Part shown: positions 1-7,652 of the stretch, piece by piece | How positions within the stretch are numbered: the stretch's first letter is position 1 | Layout of the letters: each line of letters opens with the position of its first letter | DNA from: Leeuwenhoekiella sp. | GTDB lineage: Bacteria; Bacteroidota; Bacteroidia; Flavobacteriales; Flavobacteriaceae | NCBI GenBank assembly: GCA_011050015.1 | Contig: DRGP01000164.1 | Coordinates: 1-35,514, forward strand | Length of the DNA stretch: 35,514 nt | Direction of reading: 5' to 3' | Notes under the pieces: model-generated | Seen by the model: only the letters and a program-made list of their open reading frames with translations | Databases searched by the model: none | What the model was told of the DNA's origin: nothing | Program-made: the position numbers and the translations under genes

Positions 1-2
1 AA

Positions 3-107
3 TGGATTGAAACTTGGTACAACAGAAGAAGAATGCACTCCACCTTGGGGTATAAAACTATAGAGGAATTTGAAATAGAAATGTATAATCAAAATGTAGC
101 AGCATGA
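3..107 (+). CDS. IS3-family transposase OrfB, C-terminal end (partial)
   Basis: The window opens inside an open frame whose last 34 residues contain WYNRRRMHSTLGYKT. This matches the C-terminal segment of the rve/DDE integrase core of IS3-family OrfB proteins, which typically ends WYNxxRRHSxLGYxxPxEFE. The catalytic DDE residues and the rest of the gene lie to the left of the window. The stop codon is TGA at 105-107. The short AT-rich stretch after it reads as the right end of the insertion sequence. The fragment is too short to assign an IS3 subgroup. Confidence 0.85.
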   Translation, partial: WIETWYNRRRMHSTLGYKTIEEFEIEMYNQNVAA

Positions 108-144
108 CCCTTATCTAATTGTCCACTTTTTTGTTGCAAGTCCA
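108..144 (+). mobile_element. Right terminal end of the IS3-family element
   Basis: After the transposase stop, the sequence runs into GTCCACTTTTTTGTTGCAAG and ends in TCCA at 141-144. Read from outside inwards this gives TGGACTTGCAAC, which has the TG...CA terminal form usual for IS3-family inverted repeats. The left end is outside the window, so the exact boundary and any target duplication cannot be confirmed. The next phage-like ORF begins inside this repeat, which means the insertion cut into that gene. Confidence 0.6.
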
Positions 145-1261
145 TAATACAGACATTAAAATAATTGAAAACACAGAAACGACATATGTACAGATAGAGC
201 CAAAACTAAGACTGTACGCTATCACAGGTCAATGTACACAGCCAGGGGCAGATTACATTTGGATAGGGTCAAATATGCAGTACAGAAACAATCGCGATCT
301 GGGTGTGGGAGGTTTCTTCGTCGAAATCAGCGACGAGCCACTGGTGGGCGGTAATCTCAGCACAAGGCTATCGGACATTCAGAAACTCAACAATCAGGTG
401 CAGCAGATCACCGAAGACTTGAACCTTGACCCAACGATAGGCTACGCACTTGATGAAGTTGAAATAGGCACCGCGGAAGTACCCGCGTATATTGTTCGAC
501 CCGATGACTATAACAGTAAGGGGAAAGCTTCTTACCTGCTCATACACATACATGGCAACGGTCAGAACCGTACCAATAATGGCGGCCCCGCGTTCAAACA
601 GTTCTGTAGGGACAATAACATTATGCTTGCCACAATCAACGGGCAGGATCAGAGCAACCCGCCCTTCACTACGACGGCAAGCGGCTGGGGAAATCAAGAG
701 CACTACACACGCTATTTGCGCCTGTACAAATATTGCCAGGACACCTATAATCTGACCGACGAAGTGATATTGACCAGTGGCAGCATGGGCGGTCTGGTTG
801 CCGGTCATTTTGCATATACAAAACCGTTTCCCATAGCATTATGGGTCAATTTTGGGGGGGTACCAAGTTTGTCCAAAATGTTTGAGATTGAGAGTCGCCG
901 CCCCGCCATAAGGAACAGTTACGGCATGGCAGAGGACGGCAGCGATGACGCGAACGTGGCCGATTTCATTCTCGGCTATGACTGGTACGCGATGGGCATG
1001 TTGGACATTGCCGGAACGCCGCACAAGGTAGGTTTTCCACGGGTGTACACCTATGCGGGGCTTTCAGATGGCATCGTTCAATATCAGTTTGGGGGCACAG
1101 GGGAAAATGGTGAAGCCGTGTATCAGCGCTATGTGGCCGCCCTCCAGGCAGCCGGTGGTTTCGCTACCTATACGAGCCGTGCCGATGTGGGGCATGCGGC
1201 CGACGAGCTTATGGACGACGCCGTGAACGACGGAATACTAAGGAAAGAACTAGGAATATAA
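119..1261 (+). pseudogene. Phage tail-associated alpha/beta-hydrolase (esterase), 5' end replaced by IS
   Basis: The ORF is 380 aa as tracked, but its TTG start and first eight or so codons lie in the terminal repeat of the IS, so the native N-terminus is missing. Residues 9-100 look like a phage fibre-type N-domain ending in a short coiled segment. Residues 120-375 look like an alpha/beta-hydrolase: a strand followed by HIHGNG (144-148) as oxyanion region, a nucleophile elbow SGSMGG with Ser222, a likely Asp317 and His359 in DVGHAAD. Esterase domains on phage tails usually deacetylate surface glycans. Its place directly upstream of tail genes supports a structural or receptor-processing role. 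Whether the fragment is still expressed is unknown. The hydrolase call is fairly firm; the exact substrate is not visible. Confidence 0.7.
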
Positions 1262-1274
1262 TAAATAAATAAAC

Positions 1275-3038
1275 ATGAAAAAGATAATCACACTTTTAAT
1301 TGCGCTGACCCTGCTAAGCTGCGGCAATCCCACCCCTAACCCCTCCCGAGGGGATGGGGATAAAACCATAGACACGGTGATCCCGCCACCACCCAAACCC
1401 GTGGACAGCGTACCGGTAGTAGACACCATACCACCGCCACCGCCACCGGTCGTAGAAGATACCATAATACCTCAAAAGCCTGTTTATGCGATCTACACGC
1501 TAGATGCGGATGCCTACGGGATCATTCAGGGCAAGGTGACAGATGCGCAGGCACTGGCCAATCGTTACGCTCTGGAGGAAGCTATACAGGACGCTGCCGA
1601 AAAACAGGTGGATACCTTTAAAATCGGTGTTTTTGATGGTTATTTTGATGTTTCTACGGTTACCAGCCAGACGAATAAGAACTTCTACCCGTGGGTTGAA
1701 GGGATCAACATCCCCAGTGATTTTAACCTGGTAATGAGCGATAGTACCTACTTAAGGGTGCAACCAAATAATTCGCCACGGTACTCACTCTTCTCCCTAT
1801 ACTTTTCTGATAACACCTATATAGAAGGTGGACACCTTATAGGGGAGCGCGAGTTTCACACGTGGAGCGGTTCTGGAAGTGACGAATGGGGGCACCTGAT
1901 TGATATCAACAGCTCGCAAAACGTAACTATTAACGGCGTAGAAGCCAAGCGCGGCAACGGTGATGGTTTGGTGGTGCATAGCCGGGAATTTAGCTTTAAG
2001 GAGAATTACGTACCCGCCAAAAATGTGCTTATCATTAACTGCAAAATCATTGAAAACCGCCGCCAAGGTATAAGCATTACCGATGGTCAAGATATAATCG
2101 TTGAGGATAATTATTTTGAAGGTACGGGTACGACAGTTGGTAATTCCGAAGGTACGAATCCGCGCTTTGACATAGATATTGAACCTTACCGAGAGCGAAG
2201 CAAAGAAACCGGGGAGATCATTTGGTATGAATGGGTAGAAAACGTAACCCTTCGCGGAAATAAATCTATAGGCTCCGACAAAGGCTCGTTTATCGTTGCC
2301 GGTGGGAAAAACATACTTATCGAAAATAACCACGTAGCACAAGGCATGGGGAATAAAGCGAGTGAAGGCGTTGTAATAAGGAATAATGTTTGTGAAAATT
2401 ATGACGAAAACTATACCATTCTGCCCGGTATTTTTGCAGGCGACGGAACAGAAGTGTATGGCAACACAATTAACGGGTTTAGTCATTCAGTACATCTAAG
2501 CGGTGAAAATGTGGAATTTCACGATAATGAAGCCAGGGATTTCAGAAGTGCCGGCCTGTACCACCGGTATAATTTGAAAAACTCTAGGATAGAAAACAAT
2601 ACATTCATTAGCAATTCGCCAAAAGCCTATGCAATGTTCTTGCACCTGGCAACCATTGAAAATACAGAAATAATAAATAACACTTTTGAATCGGTTCGCA
2701 GCGCACTTAAGACCGTTTCTGTGAACGAGGGCAACGATTATACGTTTATGATTGAGGATAACGAATTTAAAAGCCGCGATAGGAATACGGTATTCAAAAG
2801 TTCAGGGATCAAATTTGTAGGCAACCATTTTAATAATCAACTCGAGTTCAAGGAATCTACAGATATTGAAGTTGAACAAAACACCATTGAATCCACAACA
2901 GACGCTATCGTCTTCAAAGAGGACGTGGGTACAATTTCTATTATAGGAAACAAGTTGATTACAGGTGGCAAGTGTACCGAAGCAAAATTCGATCCCGCTA
3001 ATCTAATCGAGCACTCCAATGAATGTATTTATCAATAA
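1275..3038 (+). CDS. Prophage-encoded lipoprotein with a right-handed beta-helix (pectate-lyase-like) domain
   Basis: The 587-aa product starts MKKIITLLIALTLLSC, a clear signal peptidase II signal with lipidated Cys16. A proline/valine/aspartate-rich linker follows (about residues 36-66, with runs of PPPP). The rest, from about residue 100, is built of short repeats rich in N, G and V such as VTLRGNKSIG and EVYGNTINGF, typical of parallel beta-helix proteins (NosD or pectate-lyase fold). Phage tailspikes often use this fold to cut polysaccharide, but a lipoprotein signal is unusual for a virion part. It may instead be a cell-surface protein expressed by the lysogen. The gene sits 13 nt after the esterase and 30 nt before a holin-like gene. 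A C/G-rich repeat lies inside the coding region just after the lipobox. No catalytic residues can be assigned. Confidence 0.65.
   Translation: MKKIITLLIALTLLSCGNPTPNPSRGDGDKTIDTVIPPPPKPVDSVPVVDTIPPPPPPVVEDTIIPQKPVYAIYTLDADAYGIIQGKVTDAQALANRYALEEAIQDAAEKQVDTFKIGVFDGYFDVSTVTSQTNKNFYPWVEGINIPSDFNLVMSDSTYLRVQPNNSPRYSLFSLYFSDNTYIEGGHLIGEREFHTWSGSGSDEWGHLIDINSSQNVTINGVEAKRGNGDGLVVHSREFSFKENYVPAKNVLIINCKIIENRRQGISITDGQDIIVEDNYFEGTGTTVGNSEGTNPRFDIDIEPYRERSKETGEIIWYEWVENVTLRGNKSIGSDKGSFIVAGGKNILIENNHVAQGMGNKASEGVVIRNNVCENYDENYTILPGIFAGDGTEVYGNTINGFSHSVHLSGENVEFHDNEARDFRSAGLYHRYNLKNSRIENNTFISNSPKAYAMFLHLATIENTEIINNTFESVRSALKTVSVNEGNDYTFMIEDNEFKSRDRNTVFKSSGIKFVGNHFNNQLEFKESTDIEVEQNTIESTTDAIVFKEDVGTISIIGNKLITGGKCTEAKFDPANLIEHSNECIYQ
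1329..1361 (+). repeat. C/G-rich palindromic repeat inside the lipoprotein gene
   Basis: The segment CCCCTAACCCCTCCCGAGGG followed by GATGGGG resembles intergenic repeats elsewhere in this window (3472-3530, 15393-15452, 22314-22346, 31553-31577). Here it is in frame between the lipobox and the proline linker of the beta-helix lipoprotein, where it encodes a disordered P/N/R/G segment. Confidence 0.5.
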
Positions 3039-3068
3039 TCATCAATCAATAATCAAAATCGAACAATT

Positions 3069-3470
3069 ATGAAAAAGTTAATGTTAGTAATAGTGGCCCT
3101 GCTTATGGGCAGTAGTGTTTTTGCCCAGGCGCTGTCTCCGGAGATCAACTGGATGGAAATGTTTATTTGGGCCGGTGGCGGTTTGCTTTCCATAGAGAAA
3201 GTGGCGCAGGGGGTTTTACTCATCACACAGGCGCTTAAAAAGCTCACAGGATCTAACGGCACGATTACCTGGGTTATTTCCATCGGGGTCGGCCAGGCTA
3301 TTGCTGTGGTGGGAAAATTGCTATTGTCTGGTATCTTTCTGGATGTGCCATGGGTGGCCGCTCTGGTGCTAGGATTTGCGGGAACGCTGCTGGCCAATGA
3401 AGTATTTACCGTGGAAGAGATCAAAGACTTGTTGAAGCGGAAATTACCGCGTGACGATCAATCAGCATAA
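3069..3470 (+). CDS. Holin-like phage membrane protein
   Basis: The 133-aa product has an N-terminal hydrophobic stretch ending ALLMGSSVFAQ that looks like a cleavable signal. At least two further hydrophobic segments follow (about residues 70-90 and 95-112), and the tail is short and charged (EEIKDLLKRKLPRDD). Small proteins with two or three membrane spans and a basic C-terminus between tail genes are commonly holins, but no family motif is recognisable. A membrane anchor for tail or lysis functions is an alternative. The gene starts 30 nt after the lipoprotein stop and is followed by a C/G-rich repeat before the large tail gene, so the block is probably one transcript. Confidence 0.5.
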   Translation: MKKLMLVIVALLMGSSVFAQALSPEINWMEMFIWAGGGLLSIEKVAQGVLLITQALKKLTGSNGTITWVISIGVGQAIAVVGKLLLSGIFLDVPWVAALVLGFAGTLLANEVFTVEEIKDLLKRKLPRDDQSA

Positions 3471-3471
3471 A

Positions 3472-3530
3472 CCACCCCTAGCCCCTTGCCCTCCTCTCCG
3501 TTCCTTCGACGGAGGCAGGAAAGGGAGAGA
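3472..3530 (+). repeat. Dispersed C/G-rich palindromic repeat
   Basis: The gap between the holin-like gene and the tail gene holds CCACCCCTAGCCCCTTGCCC and then an imperfect inverted repeat (CCTCTCCGT...ACGGAGG) and AAAGGGAGAG. It belongs to the same repeat class seen at 1329, 15393, 22314 and 31553. Confidence 0.5.
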
Positions 3531-3548
3531 AAAATTTAAAAAACAATT

Positions 3549-6323
3549 ATGACTATTACCGTTTACCGCGCTGCTGACGTACAAGTCTCCCAGTTTGAAA
3601 TAGATGAAGAAACTGTGTTTACCGAGAAGTTTATGGGTGAGCATAAGATTGTCGCGCCATTTATCGCAATTTCTGTGCTGCCTATTCAGATTGGGGATTA
3701 CATCGTGCATGGCGCGGAACGGTTCTATGTCAATGCACCCCCAGGCGTGCAGAAAATCAATAATTTCACCTATGCATACAACATTACTTTTGAGGGCGAA
3801 CGCTACGCCCTGTACAATAAGCTGCTCTTAGATGAAGGCGCAGCAGATTTCAGTTATCATGGGAGCCCGGAGGATCACTTGCTTTTGCTCCTGGAAAATA
3901 TCAACAGCACGCAAGGCGGCTGGACGATCACGGAGGTGGCCGACCTGCCCGCCAAAACATTGACCTACAACGCAGACAGCTGCCGTACCGCACTCACAAA
4001 GATCGCTGAACAGTTTGACCTGGAGTTCCGTATTGCCGGGCGGGCAATTACGATGGTGCGTAGTGTGGGTGTAGAAACAATCATGAGTTTCAGTTATGGC
4101 CGGGGTGCAGGCTTATACAGCCTTACCCGCGATGCTATTGAGGAAAAGAACCTGGTAACGCGGGTATACGGTTTTGGGGGACGTAAGAACCTGAGCTATG
4201 ATTATAGGAATGGTGCGAAGCGTTTGACTTTTGAGGAACGATATATTGATATCAATACAGATATTTATGGTATCAGAGAAGGTGTCGTAACCTTTGATGA
4301 TATCTTTCCGCAGCGCACCGGAACGGTTACAGGGATCAATCCCGAAGACCGGTTTCAGTTTGAAGATGGCGCGATGGAATTTGACCTTAACGAATATCTA
4401 CTGGAAGGTACCGTGGCCAAGGTAGTGTTCAAGACAGGGGCACTGGCCGGTTATGAATTTGAGATTGAACGCTATCGCGATGATGCAAAAGTGTTCAACT
4501 TTCTGGAATTTGCCGAAGAGGATGATTATGTGCTCCCCAATGACCTGAACTTTCCAGAAGTGGGAGATGAATATACACTTGTGGATGTCGGGATGCCTGA
4601 GATCTACACTATAGAAGCAGAGCAGGATGTTAAAGATGGCACTCAAGAATATGCTGAAGAAAATGGCGTACCACGGGTGACGTATGATCTTGATATGGAT
4701 GAAAAGTATGTGCGGGAGACCGGAGCATATGTAGAAGTTGGTTTTATAGTGCGAATTGAGGATACGAATCTCGCAATAGATAACCGTATACGCGTGGCCG
4801 AAGTGAACTATCCGCTGGTGAACCCCGATAAGCGCAAAGCTAAGATTGCCGATACGATCCCTTATACCATCGTGGAGCGCACGATTGCCGATACCATAGA
4901 CAATAAGACCGAAGTGGTGAATGTAGACCGCAGGCGCATTGAACTGGCCAGGCGCAGTGCAAAGCGGTTCCGTGATCTTCAAGGATTGTTGTTTGATGCT
5001 GATGGGTATTTTGATGGCAGCAGGATCAAACCCAATAGTATTGAGACGCTTATGCTTACCGTGGGGGCGAAGTCCCAGAACTTTGGACTTATCGGTGTTA
5101 GCATTGAAGCCAATGCCGGGGGCGATGTGAACGCGATGAACATCAGCGCGGGGCAGCTCGCTCACTACGAGATCGAGATTGAAGGGCTGGGTTACGTGTG
5201 GGACGTGGATGGCGCGATCTTTACCGGCTTGGATCCTGAAAAACCCTACTATGTATATGCAAAATGTGCCAGCACGAGCCTCACGGGCGTGTGGGAGATC
5301 AGCGAAACCCCCAGGCGCACGACTGATGAAGTGGGCTATTACCTGTTTAACCTGGGCGTGCTCTATGCGGTGAATGAAGGCCGCCGCGACTTTGACTTTA
5401 CCAACGGCATGACCTACATCAACGGGGATACGATCACCACCGGCCGGATCAAGAGTCTGGACGGTCTGAACTTCTTTGATCTGGCGCAGGGGAAGTTCAA
5501 AATAGGCAATGAGGAGAGCAGCCTGGACTATAACGTGACCGAAAAAGGCCAGCTCACGCTGAAAGGTGTTCTGGTAAGCTCTATGATTTTTGCCGAGGAT
5601 GCTGTGATTGAAAATCTACTTGTGCGGAATTTGAAAACAAGGGAGAACGGCCGCAGGATTGAGATTACGGAGGCGGGAAATAATTTAATGATGTATGATG
5701 AGGATGGAAATGAGGTGCTGCGCATTGATGATGATATTGAATCTAGTGGTGAACCGCCATACAATGCTATAGGAGGTATCCGCACAAGAAACCCTATCAA
5801 TGACAGGCAGGCGCGAATGACAGCCCGTGGGTACTATGCGGATGGTGCCGGTGTACGCACAAATTATGGTCTTACTTCAGTTGCTGGACGTTTGCTTGAA
5901 AACCAGTATTTGCCTGGTGCCGGTGTGATAGGCACAAATGAGAGCGGAAACGATATTAACTACGGTGTTCGGGCTGTTGGTGGCATGCATGTGGCTGGTG
6001 GCGGCCGCGGGCTACATGTGGAGAATGCGGTTCATTATAACGTCAGGAGTGTTACCACAAGCACGAGCGTAAGAAAAGACGATTACACATTGAGCTGTTA
6101 TAACCAGGTCAATATCGCCGTACTGCTCCCGCCAGACCCTTATAAGGGAAGAATGGTGCTGATACGGAGAAATAACTCATCCAGGATAAGCGCGCAAGGG
6201 AATGGTAATCAGATCCTGCGCCAAGGGTTAAGTAATGAAGTGGATGTAGGTGACGGTGCCGGAGATTGCGGCTTATTTGTTTTTGATGGAAGCTACTGGT
6301 TGTACAACGTCTGGTTTAGATAA
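3549..6323 (+). CDS. Large phage tail protein (tail tip/fibre, baseplate-like N-terminus)
   Basis: The product is 924 aa and starts at an ATG after an AT-rich leader. The first 450 residues or so have short beta-rich segments and motifs such as VTRVYGFGGRKN that resemble phage tail-tip/baseplate hub proteins (Bacteroidetes 'phage tail protein' type). Residues 500-650 carry GDVNAMNISAG and a glycine-poor, Ig-like stretch. The C-terminus (about 700-924) has repeated short fibre-like segments (YYADGAGVRTNYG, GVIGTNESGNDINYG) and an end domain closing in LFVFDGSYWLYNVWFR. This suggests a protein joining the tail tip to a receptor-binding end. It is the largest structural gene in the visible part of the prophage. 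Identification rests on length, composition and context rather than on a clear catalytic motif. Confidence 0.65.
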   Translation: MTITVYRAADVQVSQFEIDEETVFTEKFMGEHKIVAPFIAISVLPIQIGDYIVHGAERFYVNAPPGVQKINNFTYAYNITFEGERYALYNKLLLDEGAADFSYHGSPEDHLLLLLENINSTQGGWTITEVADLPAKTLTYNADSCRTALTKIAEQFDLEFRIAGRAITMVRSVGVETIMSFSYGRGAGLYSLTRDAIEEKNLVTRVYGFGGRKNLSYDYRNGAKRLTFEERYIDINTDIYGIREGVVTFDDIFPQRTGTVTGINPEDRFQFEDGAMEFDLNEYLLEGTVAKVVFKTGALAGYEFEIERYRDDAKVFNFLEFAEEDDYVLPNDLNFPEVGDEYTLVDVGMPEIYTIEAEQDVKDGTQEYAEENGVPRVTYDLDMDEKYVRETGAYVEVGFIVRIEDTNLAIDNRIRVAEVNYPLVNPDKRKAKIADTIPYTIVERTIADTIDNKTEVVNVDRRRIELARRSAKRFRDLQGLLFDADGYFDGSRIKPNSIETLMLTVGAKSQNFGLIGVSIEANAGGDVNAMNISAGQLAHYEIEIEGLGYVWDVDGAIFTGLDPEKPYYVYAKCASTSLTGVWEISETPRRTTDEVGYYLFNLGVLYAVNEGRRDFDFTNGMTYINGDTITTGRIKSLDGLNFFDLAQGKFKIGNEESSLDYNVTEKGQLTLKGVLVSSMIFAEDAVIENLLVRNLKTRENGRRIEITEAGNNLMMYDEDGNEVLRIDDDIESSGEPPYNAIGGIRTRNPINDRQARMTARGYYADGAGVRTNYGLTSVAGRLLENQYLPGAGVIGTNESGNDINYGVRAVGGMHVAGGGRGLHVENAVHYNVRSVTTSTSVRKDDYTLSCYNQVNIAVLLPPDPYKGRMVLIRRNNSSRISAQGNGNQILRQGLSNEVDVGDGAGDCGLFVFDGSYWLYNVWFR

Positions 6324-6326
6324 AAA

Positions 6327-6434
6327 CCCCCAGCAAGCATTTAAAGATCTCACTCAATTAAATACAAAAATCCACTTGGGACAACTGGGGGCAAGGCCAT
6401 CAGATTCCAAATGGATTTTATTAATTGAGTGAGA
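6327..6434 (+). other. Long hairpin with possible pseudoknot between the tail gene and the methyltransferase
   Basis: The gap holds two arms of an inverted repeat. TCTCACTCAATTAA (6348-6361) pairs perfectly with TTAATTGAGTGAGA (6421-6434). Further in, AAAATCCACTTGG (6367-6379) pairs with CCAAATGGATTTT (6407-6419), with one mismatch. The loop contains CTGGGGG (6385-6391), and the sequence just after the tail stop is CCCCCAG (6327-6333), an exact complement outside the hairpin. It could be a terminator, an RNA element controlling the methyltransferase, or a DNA site for packaging or attachment. There is no strong T tract, so a simple intrinsic terminator is less likely. Confidence 0.6.
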
Positions 6435-6444
6435 CAACAAAGAT

Positions 6445-7272
6445 ATGCTAAAAGACCTAAAAACGCCTATTAGTTACTATGGCGGAAAACAAAATCTCGT
6501 AACTACCATATTACCTTTAATACCAGACCACCGTATCTATACCGAACCCTTTGTGGGAGGTGGTGCCATTTTCTGGTCAAAGCGACCAAGCGATACCGAA
6601 GTCATCAATGACTACAACCGAGAGTTAATCAACTTCTATGAATGTGTGCAAAATGAATTTGTAGAGTTGGAAAAGATGGTGCGCATCAGCCTGCACAGCC
6701 GGTCGCTACACAACGACGCCACTGTGATCTATAACAACCCTCACATGTTTGACAGACTGCGGCGGGCGTGGGCTATCTGGGTGCTGGCCGCGCAGAGCTT
6801 TAGCAGCATGCTTGATGGGTCTTTTGGGTATGACCGGATAGGAACGACTTCAAAGAAAATCCTCAATAAACGCAATGCGTTTACCACGGACATGGCCATA
6901 CGGATGCAGAATGTTCAAGTGGAGTGTACCGATGCCCTGCGCGTGATACGCTCGCGGGATTCAGTTGAGGCCTTTCATTATTGTGACCCGCCCTATTTTA
7001 ACAGCGATTGTGGCCATTACGATGGATATAGTCAGGAAGATTTTGAAAGTCTCTTAGACACGCTTTCAGGCATTCAGGGTAAGTTCTTGATGAGTAGCTA
7101 TCCCAGTGGTGTATTAGAGCGCTATAGTCAAAAGCATGGCTGGTACACGCGAACACTCGAACAAAGCGTGAGTGTGGCCAATGGAACGGGTAAGCCGGGT
7201 AAAAAGAAGATAGAGGTGCTAACGGGCAATTATGATCTGGGGAACCCTAGAGCGGCTTTAAAATTGTTTTAA
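6445..7272 (+). CDS. D12-class DNA N6-adenine methyltransferase (Dam-like)
   Basis: The 275-aa protein has the D12 family layout: YYGGKQNLV at residues 11-19, the AdoMet-binding motif EPFVGGGAIFW (35-44), and the catalytic DPPYF (181-185), followed by SSYPSG. It would transfer a methyl group from S-adenosylmethionine to adenine in a short DNA site; many relatives recognise GATC, but the site cannot be read from sequence. No restriction endonuclease is next to it, and its position at the end of the tail gene block fits an orphan phage methyltransferase that protects phage DNA or alters host expression. It is the last phage-type gene before the tRNA. The length is normal for the family. Confidence 0.9.
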   Translation: MLKDLKTPISYYGGKQNLVTTILPLIPDHRIYTEPFVGGGAIFWSKRPSDTEVINDYNRELINFYECVQNEFVELEKMVRISLHSRSLHNDATVIYNNPHMFDRLRRAWAIWVLAAQSFSSMLDGSFGYDRIGTTSKKILNKRNAFTTDMAIRMQNVQVECTDALRVIRSRDSVEAFHYCDPPYFNSDCGHYDGYSQEDFESLLDTLSGIQGKFLMSSYPSGVLERYSQKHGWYTRTLEQSVSVANGTGKPGKKKIEVLTGNYDLGNPRAALKLF

Positions 7273-7283
7273 ACTGCATTTAA

Positions 7284-7323
7284 ATTGTACTTTTCGTTTT
7301 CAGATATTGTACTTTTCGTTTTC
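7284..7323 (+). repeat. Tandem 18-bp direct repeat upstream of tRNA-Ala
   Basis: ATTGTACTTTTCGTTTTC occurs at 7284-7301 and again, identical, at 7306-7323, starting 22 bp apart. The pair lies between the methyltransferase stop and the tRNA promoter. Two in-phase copies about two helical turns apart suggest a protein-binding site, or a remnant of the prophage junction. Confidence 0.75.
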
Positions 7324-7341
7324 GCGATTATAGAATTTAGT

Positions 7342-7349
7342 TATATTTG
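7342..7349 (+). promoter_or_regulatory. Predicted -7 box of the tRNA-Ala promoter
   Basis: TATATTTG matches the Bacteroidetes -7 consensus TAnnTTTG and lies 21 nt before the mature tRNA 5' end. No convincing -33 TTG is visible at the usual distance. The sequence there is T-rich and overlaps the downstream copy of the 18-bp repeat. Confidence 0.55.
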
Positions 7350-7369
7350 CCCTCTCAAAATAAAAAAAT

Positions 7370-7443
7370 GGGGATGTAGCTCAGTTGGCTAGAGCGCTTG
7401 ACTGGCAGTCAAGAGGTCGTCGGTTCGAGCCCGATCTTCTCCA
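7370..7443 (+). tRNA. tRNA-Ala (anticodon GGC)
   Basis: A complete 74-nt cloverleaf can be folded. The acceptor GGGGATG pairs with CTTCTCC, with one T-T mismatch. The D-arm is GCTC/GAGC, the anticodon stem CTTGA/TCAAG encloses the loop CTGGCAG with anticodon GGC, and the T-arm GTCGG/CCGAT encloses TTCGAGC. The third acceptor pair is G3:U70, the identity element for alanyl-tRNA synthetase, which supports the alanine call. CCA is not encoded. The last 13 nt are part of the attachment repeat of the downstream element, so the 3' end has been rebuilt by integration. Confidence 0.95.
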
Positions 7444-7448
7444 CAACT
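7431..7448 (+). repeat. attL core of the tRNA-Ala element
   Basis: CCGATCTTCTCCACAACT overlaps the T-stem and acceptor 3' strand of tRNA-Ala and recurs unchanged at 12482-12499. After two mismatches both copies continue TTAAC, so homology extends a little beyond the core. Confidence 0.85.
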
Positions 7449-7458
7449 AATTAACAGG

Positions 7459-7497
7459 AACGCCCTATTTGCGGTATATAGCAGATAGGGCGTTTTT
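7459..7497 (+). terminator. Intrinsic terminator after tRNA-Ala, carried by the element
   Basis: AACGCCCTAT (7459-7468) pairs with ATAGGGCGTT (7485-7494), with a 16-nt loop, and is followed by a T run. It sits inside the integrated element, so the element supplies a new terminator for the tRNA it rebuilt. Confidence 0.75.
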
Positions 7498-7501
7498 CAT
7501 T

Positions 7502-7521
7502 TTCCCCACATAGTCCCCACA
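7502..7521. promoter_or_regulatory. Left arm-type integrase site (20-bp repeat)
   Basis: TTCCCCACATAGTCCCCACA is identical to 12322-12341 near the other end and is itself built of two CCCCACA units. Paired repeats of this kind inside both ends of a tyrosine-recombinase element are typical binding sites for the integrase N-terminal domain. Confidence 0.65.
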
Positions 7522-7567
7522 AAAGGTTAACTGCGGTAATTAACACGAATAGTTGAGGTATATTTTA

Positions 7568-7635
7568 GTTTGTGTATCGTTTTATGGCTCTAGTGATACG
7601 CAAAATGGTTTGTACTTACCCTGTGATATACAAAA
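7568..7635. repeat. Iteron-like repeats, consensus TGATAyrCAAAA
   Basis: Three related 12-mers occur here: GTTTGTGTATCG (7568-7579, opposite orientation), TGATACGCAAAA (7594-7605) and TGATATACAAAA (7624-7635). The last two start exactly 30 bp apart. This lies in the 205-bp gene-free stretch at the left end of the element and could be an origin or operator. Nothing else was seen in that stretch besides the terminator and arm site. Confidence 0.5.
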
Positions 7636-7652
7636 CACGTCCGCGGAAAATT

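Noticed and set aside
1797-2486. 229-aa minus-strand ORF opposite the beta-helix gene
   Set aside because: It is a shadow of the long plus-strand frame; the plus frame has a signal peptide and repeat structure and the minus frame has no recognisable domain.
4398-5165. 255-aa minus-strand ORF opposite the tail gene
   Set aside because: It is an antisense shadow inside a clear 924-aa coding frame, with histidine- and isoleucine-rich composition typical of reversed coding sequence.
5528-6432. Diversity-generating retroelement at the 3' end of the tail gene
   Set aside because: No reverse transcriptase gene and no adenine-biased second copy of the tail 3' end is present in the window.
1-7443. 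Prophage integrated into the same tRNA-Ala site as the 5-kb element
   Set aside because: The tRNA at 7370 is complete with its own promoter and lies to the right of the phage genes, so the phage end must be defined by another site. The left border is not in the window.
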